Positions 39,560-49,700 of a DNA stretch of 64,000 bases are shown here, piece by piece. The notes beneath the pieces are model-generated. The model was not told the DNA's origin and ran no database searches. It was given only the letters and a program-made list of their open reading frames with translations. Numbering within the stretch: the first letter of the stretch is position 1; every line of letters starts with the position of its first letter. Source of the DNA: JACRCT01 sp049841135 (GTDB taxonomy: Bacteria > Myxococcota > Myxococcia > Myxococcales > UBA5297); the NCBI GenBank assembly GCA_049841135.1, contig JASGHK010000007.1:1-64000 (forward strand), given 5' to 3'. The position numbers were made by a program, and so were the translations under genes.

Positions 39560-42439
39560 ATGATGACGGTAACGGTTAGCCAGTGGATTCGCAGCGTCCT
39601 TGTGTTCGGGTGCGTCGCGTCTTCAGGCTTGTTCCTGGCCCCTGCCGCACGGGCAGACCGCGGCGATAGTGGTCGCGGCAGTGCCTCCGATAGCGGCGAT
39701 CAGGGCTCTACGCGAGTCGTCGCCCCGCGCGACCGCTCCAGCGGGGCCGCCGGCATCCTCGCGCGGCAACGCCGGCTACGTTGGCGGCAACTCCCGCGCC
39801 GGCGATCAGCTCTTCCGGCTCCTCCAACCGGGGCTATATCATCGACCGGAACAAGTTCCCGTCGCTCAAGGACGGGCAGGACACCTCGATCCCCAAGTCC
39901 CTGATGCCGCGCACGCGCGACCCCGACTCCCAGGTTTGTTGCCCCCAGCGGCTCTTCCTCGCCGCAGACCTCCCACCCGCAGATCAGCGACCAGCAGTTC
40001 CGCGCTCCGCCGCGAAGTAATGAATTCAACCAGCAGATCGCCCGGCCCAGCGACTCCACGTTCCAGCGGTCCGGACAGATCGGCTCCGACAATAGCAGCA
40101 AGTCCTTCCAGCCGCTCTCGGACGACAACGCTGCCGACCATCAGCCCCGCCGCGTAACCCGTAGCGGCAATAGCCCCTTCGTCAATAACAGTCGGCGGGC
40201 AACACCGGCGGCAGTAACAGTAATAGTGGAAATAGCGGGAATAGCGGGACTCCGCCGGCCAGACCTTCAACCGCTCCAATAACGCACCCGTCTTCCGCAG
40301 CAGTGACTCCTCCCCCAAGGTCTCCGCCGGCGACAATCAGCCCGTGTTCCGCAATCGCGAGGACGTCTCCAAGTCCATCGCCCGGCCGACCAACGTGACC
40401 GACTCTGCCCGTAATCGCAACCTCGATATCTCCCGCACCGGCGCCAATAACGCCGGCTCCAATAATGCTGGCTCAACTGGCACGGCGGGCACCTTCAGCC
40501 GCTCCGGCTCCACCGCCGGCGACATCAGCCGCACCACGGGCACTGGCCGCAATCTCTCCAACTTCCAGACAAACGATACCGTCGCTCGCTCCATCGCCCG
40601 GCCGCAAGTCGGCGCCAGCCGCATCACTCAGCCAAACAACGTCGCCTCCAGGATCAACACGGGCGCCGGCCAGAGCAATCCCACCGTTATGTCCAAGACC
40701 ACGACCTCCGGCAACTCTGCGACGGTGAACCGCTCGTTGCCGATCAGCCGCACCCGCGACAACCTGACCCAAGGCTCCGCCAAGCCGACCTTCGGCACCA
40801 TGGGCAGCCCAACCGTTGGCAGCACCAATCGCCCGACCATCGGCACCGGCGATCGCGCGACGACTCGCAGCCTCACCCGCACGGCCCCCGACATCGCCCG
40901 CAACCCGCAAACCTTCGCTACCAAGGCCACCGGCTCGAACCCGCTGGTCGCCCGCGACCTGAGCAATCGCACCTTTACCCGCAGCGCCAGCCCCGCCGGC
41001 AACGACTCCTTCCGCGCCGCTAATGCCGTCCGCCGCGATGGCACCGTTCGCACCGCCGCGTTCCACGACAGCCACACCGTCGCCTACGGCAAGATCGGCA
41101 ACCGCGAGTTCACCGTCCGCGAGGCGCATGGCCCGCATGGCAAGGACGTTTACGTCATCAACGCCGGCCACTTCCACCCTGACCACTGGCCGCACGGCGA
41201 CTATCGCCCCTATCACGGCGACTGGCACCATGGCGACTGGCACCACGGCGGCTGGGGTCATGGCCCCTGGTATCACGGTCCCTGGGGTCCCGCTCCGTTC
41301 GTCAGTGTGGGCGTGAGTTTCACCTTCGTGCATTCGTACTGCGCCCAGCCGGCGTAGACTTCTATGACGTCATGCCGGTGGTCCCGGTGGTCTACACCCC
41401 GCCGGTCTACAGCCTGAGCTTCGCCTACGTGGGCCGTCACCACGGCGTGGTCGTCAGCAGCGTTCGCTACGTCGAGCCGGTCGTATTCGCGCCTCCGGCG
41501 ATGGTCGTCTACCCGACGGTCTACGCCGCGCCGGTCGTGACCCCGGTGGTCTACTCGCCGATCGTCGCCGCTCCGGTCGTAGCCCCTGTGGCTGTGCCGG
41601 TAGTGACGCCCGTCTACGCCCCGTTGTACTACTACTATCCAGCCTATGCGTATTACCCGACGTACGCGGCAGTCGCCGCCCCGGCCTACGTGGTCGAGCC
41701 CGCGCCAGTTCCGGTGGTCGCCGCCCCGGCGGTCGTCGAGGCCCCCTCGAGCGGCTGGTCCATCGGCACGGCCTTCTCCTTCGCCGGCCATCACGGCCAC
41801 AACTTCGGCTTTGGCTTTAACTTCACAAAAGTAAAATCTGAACCGGCAGTCGTCGCCGCCCCGGCGGTTGTAGCTCCGGCGGCGGTCGCCCCGGCTGTCG
41901 CGGTGGAACCGGCCCCCGCTGTCGCCGGTGAAGTCACCACCGCCGGCGAGGCCCCGGCCCCGGCCAGCCTCGAAGGCGGCCTGGCCGCCATCCGCGCCGA
42001 CGAAATGGAAAAGGCCCGCAACATCCTCTCGCAGGTCGTCCTGAGCGACCCGGACAACGGCATGGCCCGCATGCTCTACGCCGCCGCGCTCGTCGCTGAC
42101 GGCCAGTACAAGGAAGCCGCCGAGGCCCTGCGTCGTTCGCTCGAAACCTGGCCGGACTTCCAGCTCAAGGACTTCTACCTGCCAGCCGTCTACGACAACC
42201 CCAAGACCTTCACCAAGACCATGCGGGACGTCCGCGAGTTCCTCAGCGATCACCCCGAGCGCACCGACGCCTGGCTGCTGGTCGCCTGGAGCTACGCGGT
42301 CTCCGGCCAGTCCAACGAAGCCAACATGCTGCTGACCGAAGCGAAGAAGTCCTGGCCCGAAGACGGCGTCTTCGCCACACTCGATAAGGCCGTCCAGGCC
42401 AGCGACGCCGCCGACCAGGCCACCGCCAGCACGAAGTAA
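39560..42439 (+). CDS. long exported low-complexity protein with His/Trp-rich patch and TPR-like end (frameshifted)
   Basis: The protein has about 960 residues. AGAGG precedes ATG 39,560 better than ATG 39,551. The signal peptide runs SVLVFGCVASSGLFLAPAAR with cleavage near ARA-DRG. The next 480 residues are Ser/Asn/Thr/Arg/Gly-rich and probably disordered (repeats like ARPTNVTDSARNRNLDISRT). About residues 540-590 form a His/Trp/Tyr/Gly patch (YHGDWHHGDWHHGGWGHGPW) that could bind metal. After a one-base shift near 41,352 a Val/Pro/Tyr-rich region follows (VYAAPVVTPVVYSPIVAAPV). It ends in TPR-like helices (ARMLYAAALVADGQYKEAAE, WLLVAWSYAVSGQSNEANML). Further shifts are near 39,760, 39,960 and 40,200-40,330. 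No family for the whole is known to me. Confidence 0.65.
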
Positions 42440-42472
42440 TACGTAAGGCTTCCAACCCATGGATCCCCAAAA

Positions 42473-42502
42473 GGGCCAGCCGCGTTCTTGCACGGCTGGC
42501 CC
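42473..42502 (+). terminator. intrinsic terminator
   Basis: The 10-bp stem GGGCCAGCCG/CGGCTGGCCC has a ten-base loop, followed by TTCTTCATT. It lies 34 bases after the stop of the exported protein. Confidence 0.8.
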
Positions 42503-42940
42503 TTCTTCATTGCATGTCATAAGGGCATGTCATAAGGTGTACGAATATCGCGCACCATCTGGCCCGGTCGTAGGCATTGGGTTGTCATCCTGAGGCCCCA
42601 GCCGGCACGTTCCATGGGGCCACAGGTGGCCCGGGATACCGGGGTCGGACCTCTTACCAAGACTCCCACAACCTTTTGTGCCCACCTCATCGACCGCGCC
42701 TGGAAACCTGCATGAGCCGGCGGGGTCCGACCCCTTCGCTCGTAGGGCACACCATCATAGCATGACTCTGGTTTCCCTCTTACGTTTCGGATTCTTTGAT
42801 TGCCTATGACTTCCGCCGCCGCTAGAATCCTTAGCGGTTCCGGCAGGGAAGTCCCTTCGCGGGCCGGAGCAACCTATCTGTATGGTACACGGTGCCCGAA
42901 AACGGCGTCCCTGGTGGTTGAACACGTAGAAGGACCTGCC
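42503..42940. other. gene-free stretch
   Basis: No gene is supportable. Short palindromes GGGGTCGGACC (about 42,640) and GGGGTCCGACCCC (about 42,725) and a TTGTCATCCTGAGG module (42,582) recur elsewhere in the first part of the window. I see no clear promoter for the following CheB-CheR gene. Confidence 0.45.
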
Positions 42941-45920
42941 ATGGCCGCACGAAAGAAGAAGGACCCGGCGGGCAAAGTGACTCCGCCGGCTGATGCTCAA
43001 CTCAGTGACGGACAACAGCACTCCGCCGATGCGGAGGCGTCTGCCATCCAGGCGCCGCTCTCCCCCGTCGTGCCGATCGTCGCCATTGGTGCATCCGCCG
43101 GCGGCTTGGAGGCCCTCCAGGAGTTCTTCTCCAAGATGCCCCCGGACTGCGGCATGGGTTTCGTCGTTGTCACCCATGTCCGCCCGGGCCGCGAAAGCCT
43201 CATGCCCGAACTCCTGGCCAACGTCACCAAGATGCCCGTCATCGCCACCGAGGACAGTGTTCGCGTCGAGCCCAACAGGATCATCGTGGCCAAGGACTCG
43301 CTGCTGGACATGTCCGACGGCATGCTTCACATCGCCACCGATGCCCCGGCTCCGCCCGAAACACTGTACCACCCTATAGACCACTTCTTCCGCGCCCTGG
43401 CCGATGACCAGAAGGAACACGCCATCTGCATCATCCTCTCCGGCTCGGGCAACGATGGCACCTTGGGCCTCAAGGCCATCAAGGCGGCCGGCGGCATGAC
43501 CATGGTCCAGGACAGCGTCTCAGCCAAGTACACCAGCATGCCCGATAGCGCCATCGCTACCGGCCTGGCTGACTATGTCCTGTCCCCCGGCCAGATGCCC
43601 GCCGCCCTTGTTGAGTACTGTCGCGGGCCTTATCTCAAGCTCGCCCGCCGTGCGGAAACGATCATCCTGCCCGAAGATGCCATCCAGGCCATCCTCGTCC
43701 GCCTCCGCGCTCACACCGGCCACGACTTCACCTGTTACAAGCGCAGCACGATGTCCCGCCGCATCCAGCGACGCATGAACGTCCACCACATCGATCAGCC
43801 CCTGGAGTACCTCCGCTACCTCCGCGAAAACCCCCGCGAACTCGATATCCTGCTCCAGGAACTTCTCATCAGCGTCACCAGCTTCTTCCGGGACCCCGAA
43901 GCCTTTGAAGCCCTCGCCGAAAAGGGCATCAACCGCCTGCTGTCCGAGCGGGAAGACAGGCATACGCTCCGCGTCTGGGTCCCCGGCTGCGCCACCGGCG
44001 AGGAGGCTTACTCCGTCGCCATCCTCCTGCAGGAGCAGATCCGAAAGGCCGATCGCCTCTGCGAGGTCCAGATCTTCGCCACCGACCTCGACGAGCAGGC
44101 GATCGAGGTCGCCCGCACCGGCCTGTATCCCGAAGGCGTGGCGGTCGATATCCCTCCCCAGCGCCTTGCCCAGTTTTTCACCCACGAGGACGGCGTCTTC
44201 CGCATCCACAAAAACATCCGCGACAATATCGTCTTCGCCACCCAGAACGTCATCTCCGACCCGCCGTTCACCCGCATCGACATGATCGTCTGCCGCAACC
44301 TGCTGATCTACCTCGACGGCCCCGCCCAGCAGCGAGTGCTCCAGGCCTTCCACTATGCCTTACGGCCGGGCGGCATCCTCTTCCTGGGGACCTCCGAGAC
44401 CCCCGGCGAGGCCGCCAATCTCTTCGACGTCGTCGATGGCAAGAGCAAGATCCTCCGGCGCCGGGATGTCACGGCCCACATTCACCCGCCCCTGGCCATC
44501 GCCAGCCGCCATCGCAACGTCGAACCCGCGCCCGATCAGCCCCACACGGGCTTGCCGGGCGTCCAGCTCTCCCGCATCATCGAGCGGCTGCTGCTGGAAC
44601 GCTTCGCCCTCTGTGCCGTCGTCGTCGATGAGCATGGCACGATCCTGTACATCCATGGCCGCTCCGGTCTCTACCTCGAACCCGAGCAGGGCCAGCCCCG
44701 CAACGATATCGTCGAAATGGCCCGCGAGGGCCTCGCCCCCGCCCTGGCTACCGTCATGCGCCAGGCCCGCCAGGATAATCACGAGGTAACCCGCCGCGAC
44801 ATCCGCGTCAGGACCAATGGCGACTTCATGCAGGTGGACATCTCCGCCAAACCGCTGACCACCCCAGAGGCCCTGCGCCGGCCTGCTGCTGGTGACCCTC
44901 CAGCCTTCCGGCATCCAGGGCGAGCATGGCCACCCGCCCGTCCGGGATGCCGCAACCGCTTCCGGCAGCGGCGCCGTCGAGGATCTCCAGCGCGAACTCC
45001 AGTACACCCGGGAGAACCTCCAGACCACCATCGAGGAACTCCAGACCGCTAACGAGGAACTCAAGAGCAGTAACGAAGAACTCCAGTCCACCAACGAAGA
45101 GCTCCAGAGCGCCAACGAGGAACTCGAGACCTCTCGCGAGGAAATGCAGTCGCTCAACGAGGAACTCAACACCGTCAACGCCGAACTCACCAGCAAGGTC
45201 AACGCCCTCGCGCGCACCAATGACGACATGAACAACCTGCTCAATAGCATGCAGATCGCCACCATCTTCCTCGACAGCGACCTGCGCGTGAAACGCTACA
45301 CCGAAATGGCCCGCCACATCGTCCGCCTGATCGAGTCCGACGTGGGCCGGCCCCTCTCCGACCTCACCAGCAGCCTCAACTACAACGGCCTCGTGGACGA
45401 CTGCCGCCGCGTCCTGGCGACCCTGATCCCCCAGGAAAAGGAGGTCCAGGACACCAAGGGCAAGTGGCACCTCGTCCGCCTCATGCCCTACCGCACCGCC
45501 GAAAACGTCATCGACGGCGTGGTCATGACCATCATCGACATCGATCGCACCAAGCGGGCCATCGCCCGCATGGACTACTTCCAGAGTATCGTCCAGACCG
45601 TCCACGAACCCCTTGTCGTGCTCGACGACCAGTTGCGTGTGGTCTCTGCCAACAGTGCCTTTGATCAGCTCCTGAACGTTGACCCTGCCCAGATCGAAGG
45701 TAAGTCATTCTGCGAGATCGGCAACCGCCAGTGGGACCTCCCCGACTTGTGCCGCCGGCTCCAGGATGTCGTTTCCACCGGCAGCGTTATCTCGGGCTTC
45801 CGCATTGAAGGCGAGTTCCCGCGTGTCGGCCGGCGAACGTATCAGCTGAACGCTCGCCAGCTGGTCAGGGAAGACCAGCAGCCCGTACAGATCCTTTTGA
45901 CGTTGGATACCTTGGAGTAG
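42941..45920 (+). CDS. CheB-CheR-coiled-coil-PAS fusion sensor, one frameshift
   Basis: This protein of about 993 residues combines receptor methylesterase and methyltransferase modules. The ATG at 42,941 follows GAAGGACCTGCC. The CheB domain (about 45-230) has Ser in VAIGASAGGLEAL, His in VVTHVRPG and Asp in SGSGNDGTLGL. The CheR domain (about 250-510) has the SAM motif VWVPGCATGEEAYSVAILL and MIVCRNLLIYLDG. Next are a PAS-like segment (ALCAVVVDEHGTILYIHGRS) and a heptad coiled coil (IEELQTANEELKSSNEELQS). Two PAS domains follow (MQIATIFLDSDLRVKRYTEM and HEPLVVLDDQLRVVSANSAF). The frame breaks near 44,880. It has no kinase domain of its own, but the next gene, four bases on, is a PAS histidine kinase, so the two probably form one signalling unit. 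Confidence 0.92.
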
Positions 45921-45924
45921 TTCC

Positions 45925-47670
45925 ATGAGCCAGCCTCAGCATGATGCACAGGACCAGAAGCGCCAGGAATTGCGCCAAGAGGCCCAGGAGAGGCTGCGCC
46001 GGCATCGCCCCGAAATGCTTTCAGACCTGCCCGCCCAGGACCTCCAGAGACTCATCCACGAACTGGAGGTCCACCACGCCGAACTCGAAGTCCAGAATGA
46101 GGAACTCCGCTGGGCCCAGGTATCCCTCGCCGAAGCCCGTAACAAGTATGAGGACCTCTACGAGTACGCCCCCGTAGGCTACTTGACGCTCGACAGCCAG
46201 AGTGTCATCCGTCGGATCAATGTGGCCGCAACGCATCTGTACGGAGCGAACCGCCATAGACTTCTCGGCCGGCGGATCGAATCGCTGCTCGTCAAGCACG
46301 ATCGAGACACGTGTTATGTGTGGCTGCGAAACACCGCCGCTTCGGACGGCATGCGGACCTGCGAACTGCGCCTCATGTGCCCGGACGGGCGGATGCGGTG
46401 GGTCAGCGCGACGGCCTCGTTGCTCACTACCGTCCACGAACAGGAACGCGGGTTTCGCGTGGCCTTCACGGACATCACCGAACGCAAACAGACCGAGCAG
46501 AAACTCAAGGAACTCACCGAGACCCTCGAACAGCGAGTCGCCGACCGCACCGCGCAGCTCCAGTCTCTCGCCGCCCAGCCTAGTCAGGCCGAGCAGAACG
46601 AGCGCCACCGCCTCGCCAAGATCCTCCACGACCACCTCCAGCAACTGCTCGTCGGCGCCAAGTTCAGCCTGGGCATCGTCCGCAACCAGGCCAAGGACGA
46701 TAACCTCCTCGAACCCATCCGGCAGGTCAACGACCTGCTCGATGAGTCGCTCACCGCCTCACGATCGCTGACCGCCGAGATGAGTCCGCCGATCCTCTAC
46801 GAAGGCACCATGCCCCAGGTACTCGAGTGGTTGGCCCGCTGGATGCAAGACAAGCATGGCCTGTCGGTCCACCTGCAGGTCGATCCCGAGACCAATCCCC
46901 GCCGCGAGGAGATCCGCGTCCTGATCTTTGAGATCGTCCGCGAACTGCTGCTCAATGTCGTCAAGCACTCCGGCGCCAAGGCCGCCGCCGTCCGCATGAC
47001 TCGCGTCAGCGATGCCCACGTGCAGCTCGTCGTCACCGACGAGGGCCGCGGCTTCGATCCCATGAACGTCCGGCCCAAGGACGACAGCGGCTTCGGCCTG
47101 CTCAGCATCCGCCAGCGCCTCGGAGCCCTCAATGGCCGCATCGATATCAGCTCCGCCCCCGGCAAAGGCACCCGCGTCGCCTTCGTCGTGCCGACGGACC
47201 TCCAGGCCGTCGTCACTCGAACCACGCCACCCACCACGCAGGACGCGAATGGCCGGTCTCACGTCGGGGGCCCGGACCAGGATGGCCAGGAGCAGATCAT
47301 CCGCGTGCTGCTGGCCGATGACCATGCCGTCGTCCGCGACGGCCTGGCACGGCTGCTGCTGGTCCAGCCCGGGATTAAGGTGATCGCCCAGGCGGCGGAC
47401 GGCCAGCAGGCGGTGGACATGGCCCTGCAGCTGCACCCCGATGTGGTGGTCATGGACATCACCATGCCCAAGCTCAATGGCATGGAAGCCACGCGCCGCA
47501 TCGTGGCCGAATCGCCCGAAACCCGTGTCATCGGCCTGTCGATGCACACCGATCCCGACATCGCCACGTCGATGCAGGACGCCGGCGCCAGTGCCTACCT
47601 GGCTAAGAGCACCCAGCCCGAACTGCTCGTAGCCACGATCCGCCACTACGCCGGCAAGACCGCCGTATAG
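45925..47670 (+). CDS. PAS histidine kinase of the NarX/DegS type with C-terminal receiver
   Basis: This is a 581-residue cytoplasmic hybrid kinase with an intact frame. The start is four bases after the previous stop, with GGAG inside that gene's end. Domains: coiled coil 1-75; PAS 76-190 with PAC end (RGFRVAFTDITERKQTEQKL); HisKA_3 about 220-290 with phospho-His in HRLAKILHDHLQQLLVG; ATPase with N-box ELLLNVVKHSGAKA, G1 DEGRGFDP and G2 GFGLLSIRQRLGAL; receiver 455-575 with LLADDHAVVRDGLARLL and phospho-Asp in VVVMDITMPKLNG. There is no membrane segment, so the sensed signal is cytoplasmic or comes from the CheB-CheR-PAS partner. No HTH is attached. The receiver is close to the one at 18,971-19,516. 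Confidence 0.95.
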   Translation: MSQPQHDAQDQKRQELRQEAQERLRRHRPEMLSDLPAQDLQRLIHELEVHHAELEVQNEELRWAQVSLAEARNKYEDLYEYAPVGYLTLDSQSVIRRINVAATHLYGANRHRLLGRRIESLLVKHDRDTCYVWLRNTAASDGMRTCELRLMCPDGRMRWVSATASLLTTVHEQERGFRVAFTDITERKQTEQKLKELTETLEQRVADRTAQLQSLAAQPSQAEQNERHRLAKILHDHLQQLLVGAKFSLGIVRNQAKDDNLLEPIRQVNDLLDESLTASRSLTAEMSPPILYEGTMPQVLEWLARWMQDKHGLSVHLQVDPETNPRREEIRVLIFEIVRELLLNVVKHSGAKAAAVRMTRVSDAHVQLVVTDEGRGFDPMNVRPKDDSGFGLLSIRQRLGALNGRIDISSAPGKGTRVAFVVPTDLQAVVTRTTPPTTQDANGRSHVGGPDQDGQEQIIRVLLADDHAVVRDGLARLLLVQPGIKVIAQAADGQQAVDMALQLHPDVVVMDITMPKLNGMEATRRIVAESPETRVIGLSMHTDPDIATSMQDAGASAYLAKSTQPELLVATIRHYAGKTAV

Positions 47671-48041
47671 TTCCCCTTTCCTGTGCCCCCCTGTTTTCCG
47701 GGTGGCATGGTCCTGCAAAGCAGGGCCATGGTCATTGGGATGTTGAACATGGGTGCCACGCCCGAGTTGTTCGCGGGCGTGTCCGTTGAAATTGGATAGC
47801 CTCACTGTTGCTGACACCTGCCGGAAAGCGCTTGGAGTACAGGTTCCAGCCTGCGCCGTGTCTTTGTCGTCGTAGTTGCTAGGAAGCCCAAGGCGTCAGC
47901 CGCCGTAGTTGTTGTGGCTGTTGTTTATGTGCCCTTTGCGCCTTATGTGGTTTCTCTTTCTGTTACCGTTGTTGTTCTCGCTGTCGCTCAAGTCGTTCTC
48001 CGCGTCCTCAGCGTCTCTGCGGTGAACAAGGAGTCCGCAAA
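47671..48041 (+). repeat. mosaic palindrome array, copy D
   Basis: No gene is present. CATGGTCCTGCAAAGCAGGGCCATG (about 47,707-47,731) is a palindromic module that may terminate the kinase operon. Then come CCAGCCTGCGCCGTGTCTTTG, CCCAAGGCGTCAGCCGCCG, GCGCCTTATGTGGTTTC, and GCGTCCTCAGCGTCTCTGCGGTGAA ending about 15 bases before the cheB start, with TTGTTGTT linkers between. Confidence 0.75.
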
Positions 48042-49045
48042 ATGGCCACTCGCAATCTCATCGTAATGGGCGCCTCTGCCGGAGGCGTCGAAGCGTTGAC
48101 ATCCCTCGCCAGTGAGCTCCCCTTGGACTTCCCCGCCGCCGTCCTCGTCGTCCTTCACCTCGCCCCCTTCCATGGCACCGAGGTCCACGAGGTGATCGGC
48201 CGCAACAGCCTCCTGAAGACCTGCCTGGCCCACCAGGGCCAGCCCATCAAGCCCGGCTCGATCTATCTCGCCCCTCCGGACCATCACATGATGATCCAGG
48301 ACCACCACATCACCCTGACTCGCGGGCCTCACGAGAACCGCTCCCGCCCCTCGATCGACCCGCTCTTTCGCTCCGCCGCCGTCTCCGCCGGCCCGCGAGC
48401 AATCGGCGTGATCCTCACCGGCACTCTCGATGACGGCAGCGCCGGCCTGGCTGCCATCAAACGCTGCGGCGGTGCAGCTGCGGTGCAAGATCCGAATGAT
48501 GCCGCCCACCCCGACATGCCCCGTAGCCCTGGCGGCTATCCAGCCCGACTACACCGTGCCCCTCAGCCACATGGTCCACACGCTCGCGCACCTGACCAGC
48601 GAACCCGTCAGTGCCGACTTCACGCCACCGGCCGACCTGGTCCAGGAAGTGCGCATAAGCACCCACCCGGATGCCAGCCACTCCCCCGACGCCCCCGACG
48701 TCGAGGCCTGGGGCGAGCCGGCCCCCATAAGCTGCCCCGAGTGCGGCGGCCCCCTGCGCGAGCGTCAGGAGGGCAATCTTCGCCGCTTCCGCTGCCACGT
48801 AGGCCACTCCTACGCCTCCAAGTCGCTGCTCTCGGATCAGTCCTACAAGATCGAATCAGCCCTCTGGACAGCCATCCGCACTCTGGAAGAGGCGCGCCTG
48901 CATGCTCGCGTTGATCGCCCACGACGAGGAACAGCAGGGCCGCAAGCACATCGCCAAAACCTACACCGACCGCGCCGCCGAAGCCCGCGAACAGGCCCAC
49001 AGCATCCGCGCCCTCCTGGCCGACTACCGCGAACCGGCGGAGTGA
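48042..49045 (+). CDS. cheB: CheB-type methylesterase with zinc ribbon, frameshifted
   Basis: The protein has about 334 residues. The ATG at 48,042 lies after AAGGAGTCCGCAAA. The CheB catalytic domain (1-185) has Ser in VMGASAGGVEALTS, His in VVLHLAPFHGTE and Asp in LTGTLDDGSAGLAAI. It has no receiver domain, so it is not the classical phosphorylated CheB. Frame breaks are near 48,515 and 48,898. The C-terminal part holds a zinc ribbon CPECGGPLRERQEGNLRRFR with CHVGHSY, then helices (LIAHDEEQQGRKHIAKTYTD) to TGA at 49,045. Such stand-alone CheB-ribbon proteins are common beside CheB-CheR-PAS fusions, as here 120 bases after that operon and one repeat array. Confidence 0.88.
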
Positions 49046-49650
49046 TCGCCGCCGATCAATCGCCGCGGACACGCTCTTGAGGGCCGCACACACGAGCCTG
49101 AACCACAAATATGGCTGTAGGAGCCGGAACCCTGCGCTTGGAGCACAGGCTTGAGCCTGCGCCGTGTCTTTGTGGTCTTCGTCAGGCTTCAGCCTGCGCC
49201 GCGTCTTAGTTCGTAGTACCGCCTTCAGGCGGGCCTTTGTTGTTTTGTAGGGTGTGCTCCGCACACCATCTTGTCGTTGCCGTTGTCGTGGTTGTTGTCA
49301 GAAAGCCCCAGGCGTCAGCCGGGGTTGTTGCTGTTGTTGTACCTTTCGCCCTATGCGCCTTTTGTGGTTACTCCCGCTGTTGTTGGTACTGGCCGCTGGC
49401 CACTGCCGTTGGTTGTCATCCTGAGGTCCCAGTCGGAACACCCCAGGTTACCACTCGTTCCTGGGGCCGAAGGATCTCTACGCCGACAACTTCCGGTACG
49501 AAGAGGAATGAGTAAGGTTCTTCCCAAGGCGTCAGCCGCCGTTGCCGTTGTCTCCCTTGCGTATCTTGCGTTTCTTGTGGTCCATAGTCGTTGTTGCCGT
49601 GGTGTCTGTTGTTGTCTATGCGCCTTATGTGGTTGCCCTCGTCGTTCAGC
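49046..49650 (+). repeat. mosaic palindrome array, copy E (longest)
   Basis: No gene is present. Modules in order: GGCTTGAGCCTGCGCCG, GGCTTCAGCCTGCGCCG, GTACCGCCTTCAGGCGGGC, GGGTGTGCTCCGCACACC, CCCCAGGCGTCAGCCGGGG, GCGCCTTTTGTGGTTAC, CTGGCCGCTGGCCACTG, TTGTCATCCTGAGGTCCCAG, CCCAAGGCGTCAGCCGCCG, GCGTATCTTGCGTTTCTTG and GCGCCTTATGTGGTTGCC, with GTTGTTGTnn linkers. The array ends abruptly near 49,645 at the presumed junction. Confidence 0.8.
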
Positions 49651-49700
49651 TCGCGCAGGTGAAGTCGCTGCGCTCGGACAGGCTCATCTCAGTGCCGAGG
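49640..49700. other. junction between two unlike genomes (assembly join or recombination)
   Basis: To the left are planctomycete-type intergenic repeats. To the right, from CTCGCGCAGGTGAAGTCGCT on, are high-G+C codons of the giant lipoprotein, whose reading frame can be followed to about 49,655 and then dissolves into the repeat. No stop codon in the domain's natural frame is seen before that point, so the gene appears cut. Confidence 0.65.

Noticed and set aside
39551..39560. ATG 39,551 as start of the exported protein
   Set aside because: The only Shine-Dalgarno-like AGAGG touches this codon and is correctly spaced for the ATG at 39,560.
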